DNA from: Paraclostridium tenue
GTDB lineage: Bacteria; Bacillota; Clostridia; Peptostreptococcales; Peptostreptococcaceae
NCBI RefSeq assembly: GCF_015668515.1
Contig: NZ_JADPFO010000007.1
Location: 1 to 64,000 of the forward strand
Direction: 5' to 3'
DNA: 64,000 nt
This document shows, piece after piece, positions 20,564 through 28,545 of this stretch; within the stretch, counting starts at the first letter, position 1, and each line of letters opens with the position of its first letter. The notes under the pieces are model-generated. The model was given only the letters and a program-made list of their open reading frames with translations. It made no database searches and was not told where the DNA came from. The position numbers were made by a program, and so were the translations under genes.

Positions 20564-21712
20564 ATGATTTACTTAGATAATGCAGCAACAACATTTCCAA
20601 AACCAAGACAAGTATATGAAGCAGTTTTAGATTGTATGGAAAACTATGGAGCAAATCCAGGAAGAGCAGGACATAAGTTAGCTATGAGAGCAGGAAGAGA
20701 AATATATGAATGCAGAGAAAATATAGCTAAGCTTTTAAATGTATCAAATCCTATGAGTATAGTATTTACTCATAATGCAACAGACTCTTTAAATCTTGCT
20801 ATAAAAGGAGTTGTTAAATCAGGGGATCATATTATAACAACGAGTATTGAACATAACTCAGTAATAAGACCTATAAAGGCATTAGAGAAAAATGGTGTAG
20901 AAAATACAATAGTTAAGTGTGATAGATATGGTCATTTAGACCCTAATGATATAAAAAAAGCAATAAAGCCTAATACAAAGCTAATTGTTACTACTCATGC
21001 ATCAAATGTATGTGGGACAATAGTAGATATAGAATCTGTTGGAAACATAGCTAAGGAAAATAATATATTATATTTAGTTGATGCATCACAGACATTAGGT
21101 GTATATGATATTGATATACAAAAAATTAATGTTGACATGATAGCAGCACCAGGACATAAATGTTTATTAGGGCCACAAGGAACAGGTATGTTATACATTA
21201 GAGATGGATTAGAAGTAAATATACTTAAAGAAGGTGGAACAGGAAGTAATTCGGAAGATTTATTCCAACCTAATATGATGCCAGATAGATATGAATCTGG
21301 AACTCATAATACACCAGGTATAGCAGGTTTAAATGCAGGAGTTAAGTTTATTCTAGAAACAGGTATAGACAAAATTAGAAAACATGAAGAAGAATTATGT
21401 GAATATATGTTAACTAAGTTAACTGAAGTTCCTAATATAAAAATATATGGACCTTTAGATAGTAAAAAAAGAGCAGCAGTAATTTCCATAAATATAGGAG
21501 ATATAGATTCAGGAGAAATAACATTTATATTAGATGATATGTATGAGATTGCTACAAGATCGGGAATACATTGTTCTCCGCTTGCTCATAAGACACTAGG
21601 TACACTTAGACAAGGAACTGTAAGATTTAGCCTTGGATACTTTAATACAAAAGATGACATAGATAAAGCTGTAGAAGCTTTAAAAGAGATAGAAAAAGAA
21701 ATTAATATGTAG
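20564..21712 (+). CDS. Class V aminotransferase, cysteine desulfurase family
   Basis: This 382-residue PLP enzyme begins IYLDNAATTFPKP, as in NifS/SufS proteins. The PLP lysine is K199 (APGHKCLLGPQGTG) and the catalytic cysteine is C337 (HCSPLAHKTLG). It most resembles the subgroup typed by Enterococcus EF2568, described with genes for selenium-dependent molybdenum hydroxylases. That subgroup call is from memory. A YedF protein and a DUF3343 protein lie 3-4 kb downstream, which supports a role in sulfur or selenium mobilisation. Plain iron-sulfur assembly is the alternative, but no scaffold gene is adjacent. Confidence 0.85.
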   Translation: MIYLDNAATTFPKPRQVYEAVLDCMENYGANPGRAGHKLAMRAGREIYECRENIAKLLNVSNPMSIVFTHNATDSLNLAIKGVVKSGDHIITTSIEHNSVIRPIKALEKNGVENTIVKCDRYGHLDPNDIKKAIKPNTKLIVTTHASNVCGTIVDIESVGNIAKENNILYLVDASQTLGVYDIDIQKINVDMIAAPGHKCLLGPQGTGMLYIRDGLEVNILKEGGTGSNSEDLFQPNMMPDRYESGTHNTPGIAGLNAGVKFILETGIDKIRKHEEELCEYMLTKLTEVPNIKIYGPLDSKKRAAVISINIGDIDSGEITFILDDMYEIATRSGIHCSPLAHKTLGTLRQGTVRFSLGYFNTKDDIDKAVEALKEIEKEINM

Positions 21713-21720
21713 AAAATAAA

Positions 21721-21768
21721 AGAGATTTGCTTATAGTTAATAACTATAAGTGAATCTCTTTTTTTATC
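21721..21768 (+). terminator. Terminator after the cysteine desulfurase gene
   Basis: A long hairpin pairs AGAGATT..CTTATAGTTA with TAACTATAAG..AATCTCT, with a TG/TG internal mismatch, followed by seven T residues. Confidence 0.88.
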
Positions 21769-21915
21769 AAAAACTCATAAAAATTTGCAAAAAAACTATG
21801 ATAACTTGTAAAAATATAAAAATATATTGCAGATTAAGTAAATAAATTAGTGTATTTATAATAAATATAAGTTATAATTTCATTATAAGAAAATGTTTTC
21901 TGAGGGGGGACAGGT

Positions 21916-23208
21916 ATGGAAATTCTAAGCTTGGGAGAAAAAATCAAGAAATTAAGAAAAGAAAAAAATTTAACATTAAAAGAATTAGCTGGAGAAAGAA
22001 TAACTGCAGCACAAATAAGTCATATAGAAAGAGATAAGTCTCATACTAGCTATGAATTATTAGAATATTTAGCAAATCGTCTTGAAGTGAGTGTAGATTA
22101 TTTATTAGAAACTAAAGAAATGCAAGCTAAGAAACTAACAGATAACTTAATAATCCAAAGCGAAATTTATATAAAATGCAAAGAGTTGGAAAAAGCTAAA
22201 AGTGAAATAAATAAAGTAATGTCAATATGTACAGAATACCAACTTATAGAAAATTACGGTAAATGCAATTTATTGTTAGCTACTATAAATTTAAAACAAA
22301 AGGATTATAATGCAGCTATAATTAATTTTGAAAAATCATTATATTTCTTTATACAAAATAATGATAAAGAAAATATAGCTAAATGCTATATAAACATAGG
22401 AAAAATATACATAGAAGAAAAATTCCATAAAGGAGCTCTAAGTAACTTTAAATTTGCTGAAGATATACTAGAAGAAAATAATATAAATGATATGAGCGTA
22501 AAAAAAGATTTATATAGTAATATGTCATTTTGTTACACACAGTTAAATAAAGATGATGAAGCATTAGAATATATAGATAAAATTAAAACTTTAGATATTA
22601 TAGTTAACTCAAAAGAAGAAGCTGAATTAATGGTATCTAAAGCTAATAAGCTAATGGGGATAGGAAAATATGAAGAAGCAAAACAACAATTTAAGATTGC
22701 ATTAGATTTATTAGATGAAGAAGATAATAAAACCGAATTAGCAAACGTATACTTAAGAGTTTGTGAAGTATATGAAAATATAGGTAACAATGAAAGCGCA
22801 TTAGATTATTCAAAAAGAGCATATGATATAAAAAAATATGATGAAGATGAATGTACTATAGATATAATAATAAAAATAATACAATCATACATAAAGTTAG
22901 AAAATTATGATGAAGCCAGAAAATATTCTAAATTGGCATTGGCAAGTGCAATAAAAAATAAAAATAAATATTTTGAATATCAAGCACTTAAGTTTTATTC
23001 TCAAATATATAAAAATGAAAACAATAATAAATTGGCAATAGAGTATTTATTAAAATGTATAAGTATAATAAAAGATTTAAATGAGAGGAAGACTCTTGCA
23101 GATTTGTATATAGAATTAGGGCAGCTATACTCAGATATATCTAAAGAAAAAGAACTTGAGTATTATCAAAGAGGTGTTTGTTTATATAAAAATTTAGAAA
23201 TTATTTAA
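21916..23208 (+). CDS. Helix-turn-helix regulator with TPR repeats
   Basis: This 430-residue protein has an N-terminal XRE-type helix-turn-helix (LGEKIKKLRKEKNLTLKELA, residues 6-25, with recognition helix around AAQISHIERDK). About seven to eight TPR-like helical repeats follow (for example KCYINIGKIYIEEKFHKGAL and ANVYLRVCEVYENIGNNESA). The layout is that of RNPP-type and related peptide- or protein-responsive regulators. No peptide precursor gene is seen beside it. A GAGGGGGG ribosome site precedes the ATG, and a terminator follows. Targets are unknown; the adjacent exported-protein gene is a candidate. Confidence 0.8.
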   Translation: MEILSLGEKIKKLRKEKNLTLKELAGERITAAQISHIERDKSHTSYELLEYLANRLEVSVDYLLETKEMQAKKLTDNLIIQSEIYIKCKELEKAKSEINKVMSICTEYQLIENYGKCNLLLATINLKQKDYNAAIINFEKSLYFFIQNNDKENIAKCYINIGKIYIEEKFHKGALSNFKFAEDILEENNINDMSVKKDLYSNMSFCYTQLNKDDEALEYIDKIKTLDIIVNSKEEAELMVSKANKLMGIGKYEEAKQQFKIALDLLDEEDNKTELANVYLRVCEVYENIGNNESALDYSKRAYDIKKYDEDECTIDIIIKIIQSYIKLENYDEARKYSKLALASAIKNKNKYFEYQALKFYSQIYKNENNNKLAIEYLLKCISIIKDLNERKTLADLYIELGQLYSDISKEKELEYYQRGVCLYKNLEII

Positions 23209-23210
23209 AA

Positions 23211-23240
23211 TGACTCTTTTTAAAAGGAGTCTTTTATTTT
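23211..23240 (+). terminator. Terminator after the TPR regulator
   Basis: GACTC and GAGTC arms plus TTTT/AAAA pairs are followed by a T-rich tail (CTTTTATTTTT). Confidence 0.75.
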
Positions 23241-23285
23241 TATATAGAAAATATTAAGTATTAAAAATGATATGGAGGAAAGCCA

Positions 23286-24311
23286 ATGAAAAAAAAATGG
23301 ATACTAGTAGCAATTTTGTTACTTATAGTTTTAATAAATCCCAACAAAATTGGCAACTTGAGTAATATCCTAAATAAAAAGTCTGTAGAATTAGAAAATA
23401 TAAAAAAGGTTAATATAGATAAAAATAGCAATTATGTAGAGTATAACAAAAACTTAGTTTATTATGATGGAAATTCATTAAAATGTATAAATGGTAGTGG
23501 AAAAGAAATTTTTGATGTAGCATTTAGCCAAAAGAATTTAAAGTTAGATAGTAATAGATTTATAGATATATTGGATCAAGATAAAAACATAGTATATAGC
23601 GTAGATAAAGATGGTAAAGTTGTTGCTAAAAAAAGTATGAATAAAAATGGATTGTTATATAAAAGTATAGATAATGATTCATACTTATATGTATACAAAA
23701 AAGATAATAAAAACATAGTTAACATATATGATTATGAGTTTAAATTAGTAAAGTCTATTAATGAAAAAGGTATTGTAACAGATATAGGTTACTCGGATAA
23801 AAGTATTTATGTCGTATCTATAAATACTGAAGATAAGTTAAAGAGTACAATAAATTGTTATGATTACAATGGAAACTTAAAAAATACAAAAAGTATAGAT
23901 AACTCTGTGATACTAGATCTTATTATATATAAAAATGATATATATATAATTGAAAAGAATAAGATAAGTAAAGTTAATAATGAACTAAAAACTTTAGAAG
24001 AATTTGAAGTTAAAGATATAAAACACTATAGTAATATATATAAAAATAGTATTTATATTATAGAAAATGACAATAAAATCAAATATATTGATAAAGATAT
24101 AGAGGATATAAAAATATACATTGAAAATTTAAAGGGAATAATAAATACTCAAGATTCATTTATTATATACAGTGACAATAAAATAATGGACAACAAAGGT
24201 ATCGAATTGAAAAAATTTGATGAAAATATTAAAAAACTGCTTTTTATACCAAATAATACGGTAGTAGTAGAATTAGAATCTTATATACAAATAATAAATT
24301 TAAAATCATAG
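23286..24311 (+). CDS. Membrane-anchored or exported beta-propeller-like protein of unknown function
   Basis: This 341-residue protein starts with KKK and a hydrophobic segment (residues 5-20), so it is exported or anchored by one helix. The rest is repetitive short beta strands ending in aspartate/asparagine turns (for example LVYYDGNSLKCINGSGKEIF and KNDIYIIEKNKISKVNNEL), like propeller-type proteins such as the DUF5711 group. No catalytic motif is seen. GGAGGA precedes the ATG. It sits between the TPR regulator and yedF, but no functional link is proven. Confidence 0.7.
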   Translation: MKKKWILVAILLLIVLINPNKIGNLSNILNKKSVELENIKKVNIDKNSNYVEYNKNLVYYDGNSLKCINGSGKEIFDVAFSQKNLKLDSNRFIDILDQDKNIVYSVDKDGKVVAKKSMNKNGLLYKSIDNDSYLYVYKKDNKNIVNIYDYEFKLVKSINEKGIVTDIGYSDKSIYVVSINTEDKLKSTINCYDYNGNLKNTKSIDNSVILDLIIYKNDIYIIEKNKISKVNNELKTLEEFEVKDIKHYSNIYKNSIYIIENDNKIKYIDKDIEDIKIYIENLKGIINTQDSFIIYSDNKIMDNKGIELKKFDENIKKLLFIPNNTVVVELESYIQIINLKS

Positions 24312-24415
24312 TCTAATATAATAAGTTAGAGTTAATTTATAGAAATAATCTATAACAAAATACATCTAATTATGTTAAAATTAAGGAAGTATCGTATTTA
24401 AGGAGATGAGTATTT

Positions 24416-25006
24416 ATGAGAATAGAGTTAGATGCAAGAGGATTAGCCTGTCCTAAACCAGTTATAAATACTAAGAAAGAATTAGATAGTATTGATCAAG
24501 GGGTAGTAGTAGTAACTGTAGATAATGAAATGGCTAAAGAAAATGTATTAAAGTTAGCAAAATCAATGAATCACGAAGCCAATATTTTAAAATCAGAAAA
24601 AGATTTAATTTGTATAGAGATTATAAAGGGTGAAAATGTTATAATAGAAGAAAAATCACAAGAGTCTTTATCAGATACATGTATATTTATAAATTCAGAT
24701 AAAATAGGAAATGGAAACGATGAATTAGGACATGTTCTTATGAAAGGATATATATATACTTTAACAGAAAGTAAGCCATATCCAAAGAGTATATTATTTG
24801 TTAATAGTGCAATAAAGTTAACAACAGAAAATGAAGCAACAGTAGAAAATCTTAAATTATTACAAGATGCAGGTGTAGAAATATTATCTTGTGGAACATG
24901 TTTAGATTACTACGGCTTAAAAGATTCTTTAAAAGTTGGAACAGTAACAAATATGTATACAATTGTAGAAACGATGAACAATTCATCAAAAACTATATCT
25001 ATATAA
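24416..25006 (+). CDS. yedF: YedF family sulfur/selenium-transfer protein (TusA-DsrE fusion)
   Basis: This 196-residue protein has an N-terminal TusA-like domain with the CPxP motif at Cys12 (GLACPKPVINTKKEL) and a C-terminal DsrE-like domain with Cys159 and Cys162 (LSCGTCLDYYGL). This two-domain form is annotated as a selenium-metabolism protein, YedF, found with SelD and selenium-dependent hydroxylases. It would accept persulfide or perselenide from a desulfurase on Cys12. A DUF3343 gene follows after a terminator. SelD is not in the window. Confidence 0.87.
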   Translation: MRIELDARGLACPKPVINTKKELDSIDQGVVVVTVDNEMAKENVLKLAKSMNHEANILKSEKDLICIEIIKGENVIIEEKSQESLSDTCIFINSDKIGNGNDELGHVLMKGYIYTLTESKPYPKSILFVNSAIKLTTENEATVENLKLLQDAGVEILSCGTCLDYYGLKDSLKVGTVTNMYTIVETMNNSSKTISI

Positions 25007-25011
25007 ATAAT

Positions 25012-25047
25012 AAAGACTACATGACAAGTTTATGTAGTCTTTATTTA
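25012..25047 (+). terminator. Terminator after yedF
   Basis: Perfect 11-base arms AAAGACTACAT and ATGTAGTCTTT surround a nine-base loop and are followed by TATTTAT. Confidence 0.8.
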
Positions 25048-25091
25048 TGTATAAAATCAATATATAAAGACATGGAAAGGAAGAATAAATA

Positions 25092-25355
25092 ATGAATGAA
25101 ATGTATATAGTAGCATTTAACTCAACTCATCATGCAATAAGAACAGATAAAGTTTTAAATGAAAAAGCTATAAAGGTTACAACTTTACCTACACCTAGAG
25201 AAATAAGTTCTAGTTGTGGAATATCAGTTAGGTTTTTAGAAAAAGATATGGATACAGTAGTAGAAACATTAGAAGAAAACGAAATTTTATATCATGGAAT
25301 TTTCAAAGTAACTAGAGTAAGTGGAGGACAAAAAGAAATAACTAAGTTAAGATAG
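25092..25355 (+). CDS. DUF3343 protein (putative Se/S carrier)
   Basis: This 87-residue protein has the family pattern FNSTHHAIRTDKVL near the start and PREISSSCGISVRF around Cys42, the only conserved cysteine. DUF3343 proteins are described as putative selenium or sulfur carriers because they recur beside yedF and EF2568-type desulfurases, as here. A GGAAAGGAAG ribosome site precedes the ATG. The following DUF951 gene begins 11 bases after its stop. Confidence 0.85.
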   Translation: MNEMYIVAFNSTHHAIRTDKVLNEKAIKVTTLPTPREISSSCGISVRFLEKDMDTVVETLEENEILYHGIFKVTRVSGGQKEITKLR

Positions 25356-25366
25356 GAGTGATATTA

Positions 25367-25552
25367 ATGCCAATGAAATTAAATATAGGAGATGTTGTAG
25401 AATTAAAAAAACAACATCCATGTGGTTGTAAAGATTTTAAAATTACTAGAGTAGGTATGGATTTTAAAATAAAGTGTTTAAAGTGTGAAAGAGTAGTACA
25501 ATTAGATAGAGAAACTTTAGAAAAAAGAATAAAAAAGGTAAAAGACTTGTAA
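25367..25552 (+). CDS. DUF951 family protein
   Basis: This 61-residue protein is KLNIGDVVELKKQHPCGCKD followed by CLKC, giving four cysteines that could bind zinc. DUF951 is a conserved Firmicute family lying near rpsF and the parB region. Its function is unknown. The ATG at 25367 has AGGAG eight bases upstream. The in-frame GTG at 25358 overlaps that site and is rejected. Confidence 0.85.
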   Translation: MPMKLNIGDVVELKKQHPCGCKDFKITRVGMDFKIKCLKCERVVQLDRETLEKRIKKVKDL

Positions 25553-25576
25553 AATTTGCCTCAAATTTGCTATAAT
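25547..25576 (+). promoter_or_regulatory. Probable promoter of the PLP aminotransferase gene
   Basis: A TTGTAA -35 (25547-25552, overlapping the DUF951 stop) and a consensus TATAAT -10 (25571-25576) are 18 bases apart, ahead of an AAGGGGG ribosome site. Confidence 0.55.
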
Positions 25577-25614
25577 TAAACTGGGAAAACATTTACCAAG
25601 GGGGAAACTTAATT

Positions 25615-26817
25615 ATGGCTATCAAATTTGCAAAAAGAATGGATGGATTAAAGGGGTCGGAAATTCGTGAACTTTTGAAGTTAACAGAAAAACCAGAAGT
25701 AATATCTTTTGCAGGTGGACTTCCAGCTCCTGAATTATTTCCAGTAGAAGAAATGAAGGAAATATCGAGGTTAGTATTAGAGGAATCAGGAAAAGAAGCT
25801 CTTCAATACACAACTACAGAAGGGTTTGGACCTTTAAGAGAACAAATAGCTGAAAGAATGAACAGAAAGTTAAAAACTGACATTTCAAAAGATGACTTAA
25901 TAATAACAAGTGGATCTCAACAAGGACTAGATTTTGCAGGGAAGATATTTTTAAATGAGGGGGATGTAGTTTTAGTAGAGAGTCCATCATATTTAGGAGC
26001 ATTAAATGCTTTCAAATCATACTGTCCTACATTTATAGAAGTTCCAACTGACAACAATGGAATGATAATCGAAGAATTAGAAAAGATATTAGAATCAACT
26101 GAAAATGTAAAGATGATATATGTTATACCTGATTTCCAAAATCCAACAGGGAAGACATGGTCTATGGAAAGACGTAATAAATTCATGGATGTCATAAATA
26201 AGTTTGAAATACCAGTAGTAGAAGATAATCCATATGGGGAATTGAGATTTGAAGGTGAAGTATTACCGTCTTTAAAATCAATGGATGAAAAAGGATTAGT
26301 TATATTCTTAGGTTCTTTCTCTAAGATATTCTGCCCAGGATATAGAATAGGATGGGTTTGTGCATCACCACAAATACTTTCTAAATTTGTATTTGTTAAG
26401 CAAGGAGCAGATTTACAAGCATCTACAATATCTCAAAGAGAAGTAAGTAAATTTATAGAAGTTTATGATTTAGATGCACATGTTGAAAAGATAAAAACAG
26501 TTTATAAAAAGCGTAGAGATTTAATGTTATCAACAATAAAAGAATACTTCCCAGAAGGAATAGAATACACACATCCAGAAGGTGGATTATTTACATGGAT
26601 AGAGTTACCAAGCCATTTGGATGCTAGAAAGATAATGGAAAAATGTTTAGAAAACAATGTTGCTTATGTTCCAGGAGGGTCATTCTTCCCTAATGGAGGT
26701 AAGGAAAATACATTTAGATTAAACTATTCTAATATGCCAGATGAGAAGATAGTTGAAGGTGTTAAGAGATTAGCTGAAGCATTAAATGAAGCTCTTTTAG
26801 AAAACGCAAATATATAG
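25615..26817 (+). CDS. PLP-dependent aminotransferase, class I/II (2-aminoadipate type)
   Basis: This 400-residue fold-type I aminotransferase begins FAKRMDGLKGSEIRELLKLT and continues with ISFAGGLPAPELFP, typical of the LysN/2-aminoadipate and MocR-related group. The PLP lysine lies in GSFSKIFCPGYRIGW. The substrate cannot be read from sequence; aromatic amino acids, 2-aminoadipate and branched-chain amino acids are all known in the family. It has its own promoter and terminator, so it is likely a single-gene unit. Confidence 0.87.
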   Translation: MAIKFAKRMDGLKGSEIRELLKLTEKPEVISFAGGLPAPELFPVEEMKEISRLVLEESGKEALQYTTTEGFGPLREQIAERMNRKLKTDISKDDLIITSGSQQGLDFAGKIFLNEGDVVLVESPSYLGALNAFKSYCPTFIEVPTDNNGMIIEELEKILESTENVKMIYVIPDFQNPTGKTWSMERRNKFMDVINKFEIPVVEDNPYGELRFEGEVLPSLKSMDEKGLVIFLGSFSKIFCPGYRIGWVCASPQILSKFVFVKQGADLQASTISQREVSKFIEVYDLDAHVEKIKTVYKKRRDLMLSTIKEYFPEGIEYTHPEGGLFTWIELPSHLDARKIMEKCLENNVAYVPGGSFFPNGGKENTFRLNYSNMPDEKIVEGVKRLAEALNEALLENANI

Positions 26818-26820
26818 ATA

Positions 26821-26854
26821 AAAAAAGAGTGACCTAATAGGTCACTCTTTTTTT
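26821..26854 (+). terminator. Terminator after the aminotransferase gene
   Basis: Arms AAAGAGTGACC and GGTCACTCTTT with a five-base loop are followed by more than six T residues. Confidence 0.9.
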
Positions 26855-27006
26855 AGGGGAGATTGGGATGAAATATGTTTAAGTTATGGGGTCTATATTA
26901 TTATATTTAACAAAAATTTAAAATTTTATACGTTTATAAATTTTTATTTACGCTAAATTACAATATATTAATTATTTTTAAAAAAGAGGTTTAAAATAAA
27001 ATTAAA

Positions 27007-27035
27007 TTGACAATTTATTTTATAAGTGATAAAAT
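27007..27035 (+). promoter_or_regulatory. Promoter of rpsF-ssb-rpsR
   Basis: A consensus TTGACA (27007-27012) and TAAAAT (27030-27035) are separated by 17 bases, about 77 bases before the rpsF start. This leaves room for the structured leader. Confidence 0.88.
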
Positions 27036-27064
27036 GTGTAAAGTATGAGATTTTAATCTCATTT

Positions 27065-27087
27065 CTCTGCTCTGCGTAGCAGAGCCG
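27065..27087 (+). promoter_or_regulatory. rpsF leader hairpin, likely S6:S18 autoregulatory site
   Basis: A seven-pair hairpin (CTCTGCT 27065-27071, AGCAGAG 27078-27084) is immediately followed by CCG (27085-27087), about 25 bases before the start codon. A widespread rpsF leader motif with a hairpin and a critical CCG binds the S6:S18 complex and represses the operon. The match is by eye. The operon encodes both S6 and S18. Confidence 0.7.
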
Positions 27088-27111
27088 TAAGTCCAAAGGG
27101 AGGTGAATCGT

Positions 27112-27390
27112 GTGAGAAATTATGAATTAGTTTTCGTAGTAAAGCCTAATGCAGATGAAGAAGTAAGAACAGCTGTATTAAACAAAGTTAAGGAAGTTAT
27201 AGCTACTGAAGGTGAAGTTGAGAAGGTAGATGTTTGGGGTACTAAGAAATTAGCATACCCAATAGCTAAGTTCACTGAAGGTCACTATGTATTAGTTAAC
27301 TTTAAGGCTGGTGTTGATGTTCCAAAGGAATTAGACAGAAACTTAAAGATAAACGAGAACGTAATAAGACATATGATAGTTGTTGCTTAA
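27112..27390 (+). CDS. rpsF: 30S ribosomal protein S6
   Basis: This 92-residue protein begins MRNYELVFVVKPNADEEVRT and includes KKLAYPIAKFTEGHYVLVNF, the standard S6 sequence. S6 binds S18 on the small-subunit platform. The start is GTG at 27112, eight bases after GGGAGG. The in-frame GTG at 27103 is inside that ribosome site. It is the first gene of rpsF-ssb-rpsR. Confidence 0.96.
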   Translation: MRNYELVFVVKPNADEEVRTAVLNKVKEVIATEGEVEKVDVWGTKKLAYPIAKFTEGHYVLVNFKAGVDVPKELDRNLKINENVIRHMIVVA

Positions 27391-27431
27391 TAACTACTAT
27401 ATAATTTTTACGTAAATAGGCGGTGTTTTAA

Positions 27432-27881
27432 ATGAATCAAGTTGTATTAGTGGGAAGATTAACAAAGGATCCTGAGTTAAGATATATCCCAGGAACAGGA
27501 ACAGCCGTTGCAACATTCACTATTGCCATTGATAGAGATTATGCTAAAAAAGATGGTAGTAGAGAAACTGATTTTATACCTGTTGAAGTTATGGGAAAAT
27601 CTGCTGAATTTTGCGCAAACTATATATCAAAAGGTAGACTAGTTGCTCTGCAAGGTTCTATAAGAGTAGATAATTACCAAACTCAATCTGGCGAAAGAAG
27701 AACTTTTACTAAGGTTAGCGCGAGAAATATACAAGCCTTAGATAGTAATAAAAATAGATCGGATAATCCATATCCAAGTCAAAATCAAGGTTTTGAGCCT
27801 AGCTTTGAACCAAGTTTTGAGCCTACAGGACTAGATCCTCAAGGGTTCCAAGCTATAGATGATGACGATATACCATTCTAA
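27432..27881 (+). CDS. ssb: Single-stranded DNA-binding protein
   Basis: This 149-residue SSB has an OB fold ([20 protein letters not shown] at the start, [16 protein letters not shown] later). A short linker holds three FEPS-type repeats ([11 protein letters not shown]), and the acidic tail DDDIPF docks partner proteins. Its position between rpsF and rpsR is the usual Firmicute order, so supply of SSB is tied to the ribosomal promoter and leader. Confidence 0.96.
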   Translation: MNQVVLVGRLTKDPELRYIPGTGTAVATFTIAIDRDYAKKDGSRETDFIPVEVMGKSAEFCANYISKGRLVALQGSIRVDNYQTQSGERRTFTKVSARNIQALDSNKNRSDNPYPSQNQGFEPSFEPSFEPTGLDPQGFQAIDDDDIPF

Positions 27882-27898
27882 AAAGGAGGGAAACTGAT

Positions 27899-28126
27899 AT
27901 GATAAACAAAAAGAGACGTAAGAAAAAAAGAGTTTGTCAATTCTGTGCAGATAAAAATGCTAAGATAGACTACAAAAACACTCAAAGATTACAAAAATAC
28001 GTAACTGAAAGAGGTAAAATATTACCTAGAAGAATAGCTGGTACTTGTGCTAAGCATCAAAGAGAATTAACAGTTGCTATAAAGAGAGCTAGAAACTTAG
28101 CTTTATTACCATATACATTAGACTAA
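27899..28126 (+). CDS. rpsR: 30S ribosomal protein S18
   Basis: This 75-residue basic protein carries the S18 core ([20 protein letters not shown]) and ends [20 protein letters not shown] plus TLD. It pairs with S6 on the ribosome. An AAAGGAGGG ribosome site precedes the ATG, and a strong terminator follows the stop codon. Two cysteines near the N-terminus (CQFC) suggest the zinc-binding type of S18. Confidence 0.96.
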   Translation: MINKKRRKKKRVCQFCADKNAKIDYKNTQRLQKYVTERGKILPRRIAGTCAKHQRELTVAIKRARNLALLPYTLD

Positions 28127-28133
28127 GAAAAGG

Positions 28134-28157
28134 ACGAGCCTTAAGGCTCGTTTTTTT
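28134..28157 (+). terminator. Terminator after rpsR
   Basis: ACGAGCC and GGCTCGT arms surround a TTAA loop, followed by six or more T residues. Confidence 0.92.
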
Positions 28158-28217
28158 ATTGGTTAAAACTACTATGATTTATGATATAATGTTTATATAT
28201 TAAGGAGGGGGGAAATA

Positions 28218-28538
28218 GTGAGACTAGATAAAAATTCAGAGATAACAAAGAATATAAAGATAATTGAATGGATGAAAACCGAATTAATTATTAGCTTAGG
28301 GGATTTGTTTAACCTTTTATTTAAAGGAACAAGATCAGTAGATCAAATACTACAAGACACTTTAGCTAATATAATTATGGTTACATACTTACTATCAAAA
28401 AGACTTGGGATTAGTTTTAAAGAAATAGATTATAAAATTAAGGAAAAGATAAAAGAAGGAATAGAGGAAGACCATAGCGTGGAGAGATGGTATGGAGATT
28501 TATCTAATCTTAAAAATTACCTAGATAACAGGGAGTGA
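28218..28538 (+). CDS. MazG-like family protein
   Basis: This 106-residue, mostly helical protein begins MRLDKNSEITKNIKIIEWMK and contains ELIISLGDLFNLLFKG, matching the short MazG-like family found near rpsR in clostridia. It may bind nucleotides, but the acidic metal-binding motif of true MazG pyrophosphohydrolases is not obvious. The start is a GTG behind AAGGAGGGG. A TATAAT-like -10 lies about 30 bases upstream. The downstream membrane-protein gene follows after a seven-base gap. Confidence 0.7.
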   Translation: MRLDKNSEITKNIKIIEWMKTELIISLGDLFNLLFKGTRSVDQILQDTLANIIMVTYLLSKRLGISFKEIDYKIKEKIKEGIEEDHSVERWYGDLSNLKNYLDNRE

Positions 28539-28545
28539 TATTAGA

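Noticed and set aside
24416-25006. Possible selenocysteine codon in yedF or neighbouring genes
   Set aside because: All recognised genes here end at ordinary stop codons with complete domains; no in-frame TGA with downstream coding continuity was seen.
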